Assembly (NCBI RefSeq): GCF_048265165.1
Contig: NZ_JBLXCD010000004.1
Span: 212,403-276,402, forward strand
Source of the DNA: Oceanospirillum sp048265165
GTDB lineage: Bacteria; Pseudomonadota; Gammaproteobacteria; Pseudomonadales; Halomonadaceae
Length of the DNA stretch: 64,000 nt
Reading direction: 5' to 3'
Shown: positions 35,612-43,826 of the stretch, piece by piece
Numbering within the stretch: the stretch's first letter is position 1
How the letters are laid out: each line of letters begins with the position of its first letter
Notes under the pieces: model-generated
What the model saw: the letters and a program-made list of their open reading frames with translations, nothing else
Databases searched by the model: none
What the model was told of the DNA's origin: nothing
Program-made: the position numbers and the translations under genes

Positions 35612-38350
35612 ATGTATCCACAGAGGTGTTTATTTCGTGAGAAACTACTCAAGGCGGTTGGACAACTTTTACTACTTTTACTACTTTTGATACTACCTTT
35701 AGCCACCTTTGCTCATGGTTCTGCTAATGCCCATATCACGCTAACAGAGTCAGAACGTCAATGGCTGCAACAAAGGGGTAATTTGATCACTGTGGGTATT
35801 GCTTTTGTCCCTCCCCATACGTTGACTCAGGATGGAAATGGCGATTATCACGGAGTTGCGATGGACTTTCTGTCGTTGCTTGAAAAGAAGTTACCGTTAG
35901 ATTTCAAAACTCAGTTTTACCCCTCTTATAGTGATTTATTAAGAGGAGCTGAGGCAGGGGAAGTGGATATCGTTTTTGCTGCTTCCTCAACGCCAGAGCG
36001 GCAAAAGTACCTGTTATTCACTTCACCTTATACTTTCTTGTCCAATAAAATTTTCGTAAGAAAAACCAGTCAGAGCTATAAAACACTGGATGACTTATCC
36101 GGTAAGTCCGTTGCGGTTATTCAGGGAACTGCTGTTGCCGAACATCTGCGTATTTTTAAGCCGAATATTAAACTTTTGGAATTAAAAAACTCCCGTGATC
36201 TGATGCTGGCGCTATCATCGGGCGACGTCGATGCTGCAATCTCAGTGGTGGCCAGTGCTTGGTGGCATATAAAACGCGAAGGCATCAGTAATCTGGACGT
36301 TAGTGGTGATACAAACTTCAGTTATGCCGTACGTTTTGGAGTGCGTAAAGAACTACCGTTTCTGGTCGATGTCCTGGAAAAAGGCCTTTATAGCATCAGT
36401 AGTAATGAACGAGACGATATTCATCGTCGCTGGCTACACCCGGAGCTTTCTGGTGTTATCAATAAAGATTTGGTGTATCGCTACGGAAGTATTATTTTTG
36501 CGTTTTTAATTATTGCTCTGCTGTTATTCGGTTCTTTCTCTATCCGGCGTTTGCGCCGTGAGGTGGCTCAGAGGCAGGATGTTGAGGCAGCCCTGAGAAT
36601 AAGTGAAGAGAGGTTCGAATTGGCGATACGAGGTACCAATGATGGTATCTGGGACTGGAATACCGCAACTGATGCACTTTATTTAGCTCCTCGTTTTCTT
36701 GAAATTCTGGGATACAGGGCCCCTGACGATGGCTTAGAGTGGCATGGCACAGAAACCTGGCTGGAACGTATTCATCCAAAAGACCGGCAGAAGGTCCGCT
36801 CCGCCGTGCGGGAACATGTTAAAAACCATGAATTACTGGATATTCGTTATCGTGTGCGTGGGCAGCAGGAGAACTGGTTGTGGGTCAGGATGCGTGGTCA
36901 GGCACAGTGGAACCCGGCAGGTCGCGCAATTCGTCTTTGTGGCTCTATCACGGATATCACTGAAAGCAAGCGTTCCGAGGATGAAGTGCGACGCCTGGCT
37001 TATTTCGATCAGTTGACGGGTGTTGCCAATCGTGAGCGGTTCAAACTTATCCTGCAAAGGGCTGTGCATAAGCTGAACACTCAGGGAGAGCCATTTGCCG
37101 TTATGCTCGTCGATCTGGATCGCTTTAAGCAGGTTAATGATTCACTAGGGCACCGGGTAGGAGATATGCTTCTTTGCCGTGTTGCAGAGTTGATTAAAGC
37201 TGCTTTGCCTCCTTCAGGCTTTCTTGGTCGCTTGGATGGCGATGAGTTTGCTGTCTTGCTGGATACTCCTGCTAGTAATATTGAAGTCATAGGTTGGGCC
37301 GAACATCTTCAGAAAGAGCTAATTCAGCCAATGGTATTGGATGGCCATGACCTCAGAATCTCTGCCAGCATGGGGATCTCTTACTGGACTGAGGGAACCG
37401 CAACGATTGAGCAGGCGATGGAGTATGCAGATATCGCTTTATCAGAAGTAAAGCGTGAGCAGCAGGGTAGCTACCGCTTTCATGAAAACCGTATGAGTCA
37501 GCGTATTTATGAAAACACCTTGCTGGCTAAAGATCTTGAGAAGGCTCCGTATAATGGTGAGCTTTTTCTGGTATTCCAGCCGCAGGTTGCATTGCAACGA
37601 CAGGCTGTGATTGGTTGCGAAGCTTTGCTTCGCTGGCAGCACCCAGACCGTGGGGTAATTCCTCCGGCAGTCTTTATTCCTCTTGCAGAAGAACGAGGCC
37701 TGATTCATCAGGTCGGACGTTGGGTTTTATATGAATCCTGTCGCCAGGCAAGAAGCTGGTTAGACCAGGGCGTCAGTTTTGGTGGTATTGGCGTTAATAT
37801 TTCTTCTTTGCAGCTATTGGCGCAGGGTTTTTTTGAACAGGTTAAAGATGCTTTGGAGCTGCATCAGCTTCCGGGGAGTTTACTGGAGCTTGAGATTACA
37901 GAAACCGTATTGGTCCAGGATATTCGTCAGGCAGAACTAGTGATGAATCGACTTCGTGCTTTGGGTATTCGATTTTCTATTGATGACTTTGGTACTGGCT
38001 ATTCATCATTGCTGTATCTGCAGCGGCTGCCAATCGGTCGGCTGAAGCTGGCTCAGGAGTTTGTGCGGGATACACTTCTTTCATCTGGCTCACAGGGGCA
38101 AAATGAAGCAGTTGTTGCTGCTGCTTTGCAGTTGGGCAAGAACCTTAACATACCTGTGATCGCTGAAGGGATTGAGACCTTTGCCCAGTTTGACTGGTTA
38201 AGGGAAAGAGGGTGTGATGAAGGCCAGGGTTACCTCTTTGCTAAGCCCATGATGGCTACAGATTTCAGTGCTTTTGTGCACGATGTGGAATCATTTGGTA
38301 TTTTGCCGCAACCTGCTGACTCGGCTGGCACTGAGATTAAATCACATTAG
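35612..38350 (+). CDS. Periplasmic-sensor PAS-GGDEF-EAL protein
   Basis: This inner-membrane cyclic-di-GMP protein has 912 residues. It has a signal peptide (Leu-rich, residues 1-36), a periplasmic SBP_bac_3 solute-binding domain (about 45-280, e.g. LITVGIAFVPPHTL and SGKSVAVIQGTAV), and a membrane helix (about 293-311). A PAS/PAC domain (about 336-455), GGDEF (about 460-630) and EAL (about 645-895) follow. The cyclase motif is D542-G-D-E-F, with the first Gly lost. The EAL domain keeps E670-A-L, VNISSLQL, EITETVL, D791-D792 and AEGIET, but KID reads K812-L-A. It is probably a phosphodiesterase controlled by an amino-acid-like ligand. A GAGG site precedes the ATG. Confidence 0.9.
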   Translation: MYPQRCLFREKLLKAVGQLLLLLLLLILPLATFAHGSANAHITLTESERQWLQQRGNLITVGIAFVPPHTLTQDGNGDYHGVAMDFLSLLEKKLPLDFKTQFYPSYSDLLRGAEAGEVDIVFAASSTPERQKYLLFTSPYTFLSNKIFVRKTSQSYKTLDDLSGKSVAVIQGTAVAEHLRIFKPNIKLLELKNSRDLMLALSSGDVDAAISVVASAWWHIKREGISNLDVSGDTNFSYAVRFGVRKELPFLVDVLEKGLYSISSNERDDIHRRWLHPELSGVINKDLVYRYGSIIFAFLIIALLLFGSFSIRRLRREVAQRQDVEAALRISEERFELAIRGTNDGIWDWNTATDALYLAPRFLEILGYRAPDDGLEWHGTETWLERIHPKDRQKVRSAVREHVKNHELLDIRYRVRGQQENWLWVRMRGQAQWNPAGRAIRLCGSITDITESKRSEDEVRRLAYFDQLTGVANRERFKLILQRAVHKLNTQGEPFAVMLVDLDRFKQVNDSLGHRVGDMLLCRVAELIKAALPPSGFLGRLDGDEFAVLLDTPASNIEVIGWAEHLQKELIQPMVLDGHDLRISASMGISYWTEGTATIEQAMEYADIALSEVKREQQGSYRFHENRMSQRIYENTLLAKDLEKAPYNGELFLVFQPQVALQRQAVIGCEALLRWQHPDRGVIPPAVFIPLAEERGLIHQVGRWVLYESCRQARSWLDQGVSFGGIGVNISSLQLLAQGFFEQVKDALELHQLPGSLLELEITETVLVQDIRQAELVMNRLRALGIRFSIDDFGTGYSSLLYLQRLPIGRLKLAQEFVRDTLLSSGSQGQNEAVVAAALQLGKNLNIPVIAEGIETFAQFDWLRERGCDEGQGYLFAKPMMATDFSAFVHDVESFGILPQPADSAGTEIKSH
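35666..35692 (+). repeat. In-frame 9-bp tandem repeat in the signal peptide coding sequence
   Basis: The 9-mer CTTTTACTA is present twice in tandem (35666-35674, 35675-35683) with a third, altered copy CTTTTGATA (35684-35692). The repeats encode the run of leucines in the signal peptide core. Each unit is three codons, so gain or loss would lengthen or shorten the core without a frameshift. Confidence 0.85.
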
Positions 38351-38451
38351 CTTACAACGTCATCCTCAGGTATCAGAAGCAAGTATAGAGACCGCTGATG
38401 ATTTGCAGTCCCTATAAGCTCGGTTGAGATCTTTGTTATTAAGTGGCCCGC

Positions 38452-39648
38452 TTAACGGTCGATGGCCTCGGCAATCGCCTGGCTCAGTCTTTCAAGATTG
38501 CCATCATTAATGCCGGCAATATTGATTCGGCCTGAATCGACTGCGTAGATGGCGTACTTGTCCTTCAGGTATTTTACTTCGTCTCTGCTCAGCCCCGAAT
38601 ATGAAAACATCCCTTTTTGCCCTGCGATAAAACTGAAGTCACGTTCCTCGGACAGAGCGCTCAGGTTTTTAACCAGCTCCGTACGCATGCGGTGAATACG
38701 GGTACGCATCTCTGATAACTCGGTCTCCCACTGCTGGCGCAAAGCCTGATCAGACAGGATGGTGGTCACAATGGCTGCTCCGTGGGCCGGAGGGTTTGAA
38801 TAGTTCGCTCTAATGCAATTGCACGCCTGGGAGAAGACATTGTTGCAATGTTCAGCTTCGGCTGCGACTACGCTCAAGGCTCCGATACGTTCGTTATAAA
38901 GGCCAAAATTTTTCGAACAGGATGTGGTGATCAAAGCTTCGGGAGATTTTTCCAGAATCAGTTTTAAACCTTGTACATCTTCCTCTAAACCGTCGCCAAA
39001 GCCCTGGTATGCGCAATCAATTAACGGTAGCAGAGAGCGTTCAGCGACAAGGTCGCTGATCTGTTGCCATTGCTCCAGAGTCGGATCAATGCCTGTTGGG
39101 TTATGACAACTGGCGTGGAGCAGAATCACATCGCCGGATGGTATTTCATGGATTGCAGCCAGCATATTGTCAAAAGCCAGGGCGTTTTGCTGAGCGTCAT
39201 AATACGGATAAGTACGTACTTCAATACCCGCACCGGCGAAGACGTGGAAATGGTTGGACCATGTGGGGTCGCTTACCCATATTTTTGCGTTTGGGTTCAG
39301 TGCATTGATCAGGTCGCCAGCTACCCGAAGAGCACCTGTGCCGCCAGGTGTTTGAGTAGTGGCAATGCGTTTTTCACGGATTAGAGTATGGTTGTCACCC
39401 AGCATCAGAGACTGCAGTAGTGGAGCTAACTCAGGGGCTCCTGCCGGGCCGATATAGCCCTTGCTCTGTTCGTTTTTCAGAATCAGTGCTTCTGCTTTTT
39501 TTACGACTGGGAGAATCGGTGTCAGGCCTGCATCATCCTTGTATACGCCAACGCCAAGATCAATTTTTGCAGGTGTGGGGTCTTTCTTGAATTCCATCAT
39601 GAGTGCCAGCAAGGCATCACCGGGAATGGCTTTTACATTTTCGAACAT
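38452..39648 (-). CDS. Aspartate/aromatic aminotransferase (class I, PLP)
   Basis: This is an AspC/TyrB-type transaminase, exchanging amino groups between aspartate, or aromatic amino acids, and 2-oxoglutarate. Family signatures are KIDLGVGVYKDDAGLTPILP, GYIGPAGAPELAP, QTPGGTGALR, HASCHNPTGIDPTLEQW, IDCAYQGFGDGLEED and the PLP lysine in TTSCSKNFGLYNERIGA. The start is the ATG at 39648, six bases after GGAG. The frame is open from a TTG at 39660, but that codon lies in the Shine-Dalgarno. Length 398. From sequence I cannot choose between aspC and tyrB. Confidence 0.94.
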   Translation of the reverse strand: MFENVKAIPGDALLALMMEFKKDPTPAKIDLGVGVYKDDAGLTPILPVVKKAEALILKNEQSKGYIGPAGAPELAPLLQSLMLGDNHTLIREKRIATTQTPGGTGALRVAGDLINALNPNAKIWVSDPTWSNHFHVFAGAGIEVRTYPYYDAQQNALAFDNMLAAIHEIPSGDVILLHASCHNPTGIDPTLEQWQQISDLVAERSLLPLIDCAYQGFGDGLEEDVQGLKLILEKSPEALITTSCSKNFGLYNERIGALSVVAAEAEHCNNVFSQACNCIRANYSNPPAHGAAIVTTILSDQALRQQWETELSEMRTRIHRMRTELVKNLSALSEERDFSFIAGQKGMFSYSGLSRDEVKYLKDKYAIYAVDSGRINIAGINDGNLERLSQAIAEAIDR

Positions 39649-39985
39649 GGAGGGCTCCAAAGAAGAAAGGATATAACAATATTTTTGTTTTGATCAATGA
39701 GCACAGGAGTGGCAGCTCAATATAACAGCTTGATACTAACGTCTTTTTCGATTGATTTTAGCTACCGGGTAATGCGGGTAAGCGGGTTAAACCCAGTAAG
39801 CCTGTAAACTATTTTATACGGCAAGAGTGAGGGTTTACGACAAGCTTGTTCAGACCATAATAACTGTATGGAAAAAGTTACGGGTCAGATGTCAGGGCGG
39901 ATAAATTATTGGTTAAGTGTGAAGCCCAATGACTTTTGTTAGTCCACTGGGCCCTGGGTGGCATTTTTAGCACACATTGCATGAC
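39649..39985. other. 337-bp region between the di-iron protein gene and the aminotransferase
   Basis: Both flanking genes are on the minus strand, so this holds the aminotransferase promoter side at one end and the tail of the di-iron protein transcript. A hairpin GCCCAATG / CACTGGGC (39924-39931, 39945-39952) without a strong T-run may act as the transcript end. No coding sequence is recognised. Confidence 0.5.
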
Positions 39986-40723
39986 TTATTGGTGTATGCC
40001 TGTACCGACTTCAAGCTCATCAAGCCAGTCGAGGAAGCGCTGAACATCGCGCCCTTTGAATATAGCTCCATGCTGAGGTGCCATATATTCAATATCAAGC
40101 TGGCGTACACGGCGAACCCAATCCTTCTTTGCCCGATTAGATGGCATCCAACGCTGGTGAAACAGGCGCATTTTCTCGACATGAGCATCAAAGTCTTCCA
40201 CAAACAGTGGAGCACCGTCAGGCAGAAGTGCGGCACCAATATCACCGCTCATCAGAATTTTTGCCTGAGGGTCATACACGCTGAAATTACCGGAGGAATG
40301 CATGTAGTGCGCGGGAACAAACTGCAGCTCAATATCATCCAGCCGGATGCTTTTACCTTCGTCCGGTAATGGATTGTAGCGAATGCTGTTGCAGCCAAAA
40401 TGACGCAGGAAGCCTTCCCAAAGCCAGGGTGCGTAAAGCTCGGCGTGGGGGAGTGTTTTATCCCATAGCCCCAGAGAAGAGATGATATCCGGGTCCTGAT
40501 GAGAGGCAAATAAATGCGTGATTTGGTTAACCGGAACATGGTGAACAACGGCCGCGAGCATAGCAGAAAATAATTCAATACCACCCGGGTCGAGCATTAT
40601 GGCGTGGTTAGCCGTCTTGATCATATATTGGTTTGTATCAATGATTTTACTCGGACGCTCTTCATCCCGCCCAAAAACCAACCACTCATGGCTACGTCCT
40701 TCGTGAAGCTTTACAACTTTCAT
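39986..40723 (-). CDS. Flavodiiron-like MBL-fold di-iron protein (ODP type)
   Basis: The 245-residue protein has a metallo-beta-lactamase fold with the ligand pattern of flavodiiron proteins: H75-x-D77-x-D79, then 62 residues, H142, 18 residues, D161, 56 residues, H218. The 62 and 18 spacings match the flavodiiron motif exactly, with Asp in place of Glu at the second ligand. The block SHQDPDIISS is typical of stand-alone oxygen-binding di-iron proteins (ODP). There is no flavodoxin domain, so it is unlikely to reduce O2 or NO alone. It lies downstream of a degenerate chemoreceptor on the same strand, which suggests an oxygen or iron sensing role as shown for an ODP in Treponema. That role is inference here. 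Confidence 0.82.
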   Translation of the reverse strand: MKVVKLHEGRSHEWLVFGRDEERPSKIIDTNQYMIKTANHAIMLDPGGIELFSAMLAAVVHHVPVNQITHLFASHQDPDIISSLGLWDKTLPHAELYAPWLWEGFLRHFGCNSIRYNPLPDEGKSIRLDDIELQFVPAHYMHSSGNFSVYDPQAKILMSGDIGAALLPDGAPLFVEDFDAHVEKMRLFHQRWMPSNRAKKDWVRRVRQLDIEYMAPQHGAIFKGRDVQRFLDWLDELEVGTGIHQ

Positions 40724-40793
40724 ATTTGAACCCGTTTTACTTTAATTGCTTCCCAAAAGAAGGGCCGCGTAAAAATGTGAGTGATTTGTTGCC

Positions 40794-41414
40794 TCAGCGT
40801 TCCAGAGAGCGTCGGCATTTGGTTGCTATATGCTTAATTCGATTGGCGGCTTTTTCCAGTTTAACAACAATACCTTCAAGGCTTGCCTGGTAGCTATCGG
40901 CTGCAGTGGCAGCTTCAAGCCGGGAGGTTGCCGTGACAACGTTTGCCGCCAGCATACGGGACTCAATCTCATCAAGCAGCTCGAACAGCTTTCTCATATG
41001 GCGCTTTAACTGAACGGCTTGCTGGTGGTGCCGGTTGGACGCTTCTCTCGCCATCGGATCCAAGGTTTCCACATAAAGCGCTGTTGAAGCTTTTTGTTGG
41101 GCTTTGGCAAAACGGATATTAGCATCAGAGCTGTGTAGCTCGTTCAGGGAGGTTCTGGATAAAACCAGTGCCTCCCGATTGATTTCCTTGACCAGCCAAA
41201 TGGTGTCGTTTGCTAATTCAACCATGAAATCAGTGATAGGCTTAAAAGTACGGACATTGTCACCAGCCCTAGCAACTAATGCTTTTGCATTCATCGCTTC
41301 CAGAGAAATGTTCTTTGCTTCGGTGAGAACTTCGCTCAACTCTGCTGCAACGGTGGCGGCATTGATAAAAAAGTGCGCACTGTTCTTACTTCTGGATCGC
41401 ATCGCAAACACCAT
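40794..41414 (-). CDS. Soluble degenerate chemoreceptor signalling-domain protein
   Basis: The product is nearly all helical and without clear membrane segments from ATG 41414 (206 residues). The stretch NISLEAMNAKALVARAGDNV, then RTFKPITDFMVELA, aligns position by position with the chemoreceptor hairpin tip (NLLALNAAIEAARAGE, GRGFAVVADEVRxLA). The GRGFAVVA part and the E and Q contact residues are altered. It is therefore a receptor-derived protein whose coupling to CheA and CheW may be lost or changed. The frame is open to 41597, but that extension looks non-coding (many Ser, His and Leu) and neither start has a good Shine-Dalgarno. The stop lies 70 bases before the di-iron protein gene, so the two are probably co-transcribed. 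Confidence 0.68.
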   Translation of the reverse strand: MVFAMRSRSKNSAHFFINAATVAAELSEVLTEAKNISLEAMNAKALVARAGDNVRTFKPITDFMVELANDTIWLVKEINREALVLSRTSLNELHSSDANIRFAKAQQKASTALYVETLDPMAREASNRHHQQAVQLKRHMRKLFELLDEIESRMLAANVVTATSRLEAATAADSYQASLEGIVVKLEKAANRIKHIATKCRRSLER

Positions 41415-41784
41415 GGACAGACTAATGGGTAAATGAGGACTTAAAACTAGCTCAATTATGGTGAGCCTGCCAAGAGATGACAACCACTTGCTACAGCAAT
41501 GAGCATGAAAAAAGTGTGTGAATATAAGGAGGGCAAGTAGAGAAACACTTATCGGACTTCTCATTGAAACGGTGGGTTTTGATCGATTTTTCAGCAAAAA
41601 GTAGTGTTTTTTTGGATTAAAAGCACAATAAAGCGGTTTTTATTGCGAGATGAAAGTATTATTCTTTGTCAGGGTCTGACGCTTTATAGATCTGAAGCTC
41701 AGAAAAATAATAAATACGCCCACGGCATAAATAATATGACCAAAGGGTAGGCAACCACAAGTTGCTTTAAAATTAGGTGCTGTT
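41415..41784. other. Divergent intergenic region between the two chemoreceptor-like genes
   Basis: This 370-bp region separates the degenerate receptor (minus) from the full receptor (plus) and must hold both promoters. I see AT-rich sequence and no perfect sigma-28 or sigma-54 site. The minus-strand frame running through it to 41597 has no ribosome-binding site and unusual composition. Confidence 0.5.
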
Positions 41785-43719
41785 ATGTCGAAGCAGTCAT
41801 TTGCATTAAATAGTCGATTACTGCGCCCGGTAATCATCGCTATTATCTTTCTTGCAGGTATACAGACCCTGCTGACTATTTTTCTGACTACCTCTGGTGG
41901 TAAAAACCTTATCTCGGATATTCGCAGTCGTCTGAGTGTTGAAAATGGCAAAGTTTCTAATGAGCTCCAGGCTGCGAGTGAAGGCGTGCAGGCTCAGATC
42001 TCCCGTATGACGCAAAGTGTCTCCGATGACCTTTCTGCAAAGTTGCAGCTGCAACTGGAGCAGGAAAAGCAGTCGACAGTCGCTTTACTTGAATCTTCGC
42101 TTATGGAGACATCCCGGAATATGGCGGTATTGCTGGCCGCTGTTTCACCTCAGGCGATCTGGGATCGTGATACACCGCAGTTAACGCAATACGTGAAAAT
42201 GGCACATGAAAGTGAGCATGTGGTTTTTGCCGGTTTTTATGACGGCTATGGTGAACGTCTGACTCGCTACCTGAATCGAAAAAGTGATCTGGTTAAAGAG
42301 CTGATGAAGACCGGTGATGGCGATAATACGCTGAGTCGGGTTGTGGATGCGGCAAAAAAACATGAGCGCTTGATTGTAATTGAGCAGCCGATCAATCCGA
42401 ATGGTGCGGTGATAGGTCACTTGGTTATCGGTGTCAGCCGTGATGCGGTGATTCATGGAACCGAAAAGATGGAGTCAGGCTTCAATACCCTGATTGATCA
42501 GAGCATTTCCTCAGTAAAAGCGAGTATTGGTAGCGGCGGCGTCCAATCTGTCGCTGAGCTTCTGAAACGCTTAGATAGTATTCAAAGAAATAATGATTTA
42601 GCCCGGGAGAGTATTGGCAAAAGCATTGAGAGCTCTTCTGATGAGTTGGTGACTCATATGACCTTGGTGTCAGTGATCAGTGCACTCGTACTTGTGGTTG
42701 TACTGGTGATTGTGCTTTCTGTTCGCTTATTACGCCGGGTTAATGTGCTGACCGATGCCCTGGAGGATCTTTCCGCCGGGGAAGGAGACCTTACCCGCAG
42801 GATTAAGGTATCCGGTAATGATGAAATTACTGAGATGGCCGATAAAGTGAATCACTTTGTGGGAGCGATACAGAGCATCATCAATGATGTACAGCAGTTA
42901 TCCCGTCATACCACTGATGTCGTTTCGACGATGCATAAAGGCACGCTACAGGCTTCTGAGGCAACCGAAAGACAGCAGGGAGCCGCTTCTGATGCATCAT
43001 CGTCTGTGGCGTATATTGCCCAGAGTGTATCTGAGGAGAGTGAAAGTGTTGCAGAAACACTTAAAAACGTTGATAGAATTCGTGAGGAAACGACTCAGAG
43101 CTCAGTGATTTCGCGGCAGGTTCGCCATGATATTGAAGTTTTGGTAACCGATGTTGAGAATACTGCGGAAGTAATTAACCGTTTGGCGACTCAAAGCGAT
43201 CAGATTGGTGATGTGCTGGATATGATTAAGTCTATTGCAGAACAAACCAACCTTTTGGCGTTAAACGCCGCTATTGAAGCAGCCCGGGCAGGAGAGACCG
43301 GCCGCGGCTTTGCAGTTGTTGCTGATGAGGTTCGCATGCTGGCCAGTAAGACTCAGCAATCAACAGAGGATATTGAGCAGCAGATCAGTGAACTTCAATC
43401 CGGTACTCAGAAAGCTGTGCAGGCGATCAATAATGCCAGTGAAATTGCCCGGAACAGTATTGAAGGGATGCGTCAGTCTGATGAGCGCCTGGCAACAGTC
43501 AGTACCTCTGTGGATAACTTGCATCGCATGTTTGAAGAAATCACGGATATGACATCGGATCAGTCATCTCGTGCTCAGAGCATGACGCGTGCACTGGAAC
43601 AGATTGTAGCTGAAGCTAAGATGACTTTTGAGGTTGTTGACCACGCCGCAGCAACCAGTAGAGAGTTGGAGTCTCTAGTGAACGAGCTGGACCAGAAGGT
43701 AGAGCGTTTCAAAGTTTAG
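41785..43719 (+). CDS. Methyl-accepting chemotaxis protein
   Basis: This is a 644-residue transmembrane chemoreceptor. It has TM1 at about residues 14-34, a periplasmic domain of about 255 residues rich in helix, TM2 at 292-314, then HAMP (LLRRVNVLTDALEDLSAGEG onward) and a cytoplasmic coiled coil. The hairpin tip IAEQTNLLALNAAIEAARAG begins at residue 484 and is fully conserved, with GRGFAVVADEVRMLA after it. There is no C-terminal CheR-tethering pentapeptide. The periplasmic part resembles the sCache-like or double-helix type (AVLLAAVSPQAIWDRD), but the ligand is unknown. Confidence 0.93.
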   Translation: MSKQSFALNSRLLRPVIIAIIFLAGIQTLLTIFLTTSGGKNLISDIRSRLSVENGKVSNELQAASEGVQAQISRMTQSVSDDLSAKLQLQLEQEKQSTVALLESSLMETSRNMAVLLAAVSPQAIWDRDTPQLTQYVKMAHESEHVVFAGFYDGYGERLTRYLNRKSDLVKELMKTGDGDNTLSRVVDAAKKHERLIVIEQPINPNGAVIGHLVIGVSRDAVIHGTEKMESGFNTLIDQSISSVKASIGSGGVQSVAELLKRLDSIQRNNDLARESIGKSIESSSDELVTHMTLVSVISALVLVVVLVIVLSVRLLRRVNVLTDALEDLSAGEGDLTRRIKVSGNDEITEMADKVNHFVGAIQSIINDVQQLSRHTTDVVSTMHKGTLQASEATERQQGAASDASSSVAYIAQSVSEESESVAETLKNVDRIREETTQSSVISRQVRHDIEVLVTDVENTAEVINRLATQSDQIGDVLDMIKSIAEQTNLLALNAAIEAARAGETGRGFAVVADEVRMLASKTQQSTEDIEQQISELQSGTQKAVQAINNASEIARNSIEGMRQSDERLATVSTSVDNLHRMFEEITDMTSDQSSRAQSMTRALEQIVAEAKMTFEVVDHAAATSRELESLVNELDQKVERFKV

Positions 43720-43751
43720 CGTTGGTTTTATCTGGAAATAGCATTATAAAT

Positions 43752-43789
43752 GCCGCTACGTTCTCTTATTGGACGCAGCGGCTTTTTTT
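43752..43789 (+). terminator. Terminator after the chemoreceptor gene
   Basis: The stem GCCGCTACGT / ACGCAGCGGC, with one mismatch, has an 11-base loop and is followed by TTTTTTT. It lies between the convergent chemoreceptor and thiolase genes. Confidence 0.88.
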
Positions 43790-43826
43790 ATCTTTAATCT
43801 GAAGTTTGTTAAATTCTAGCTAGAGC

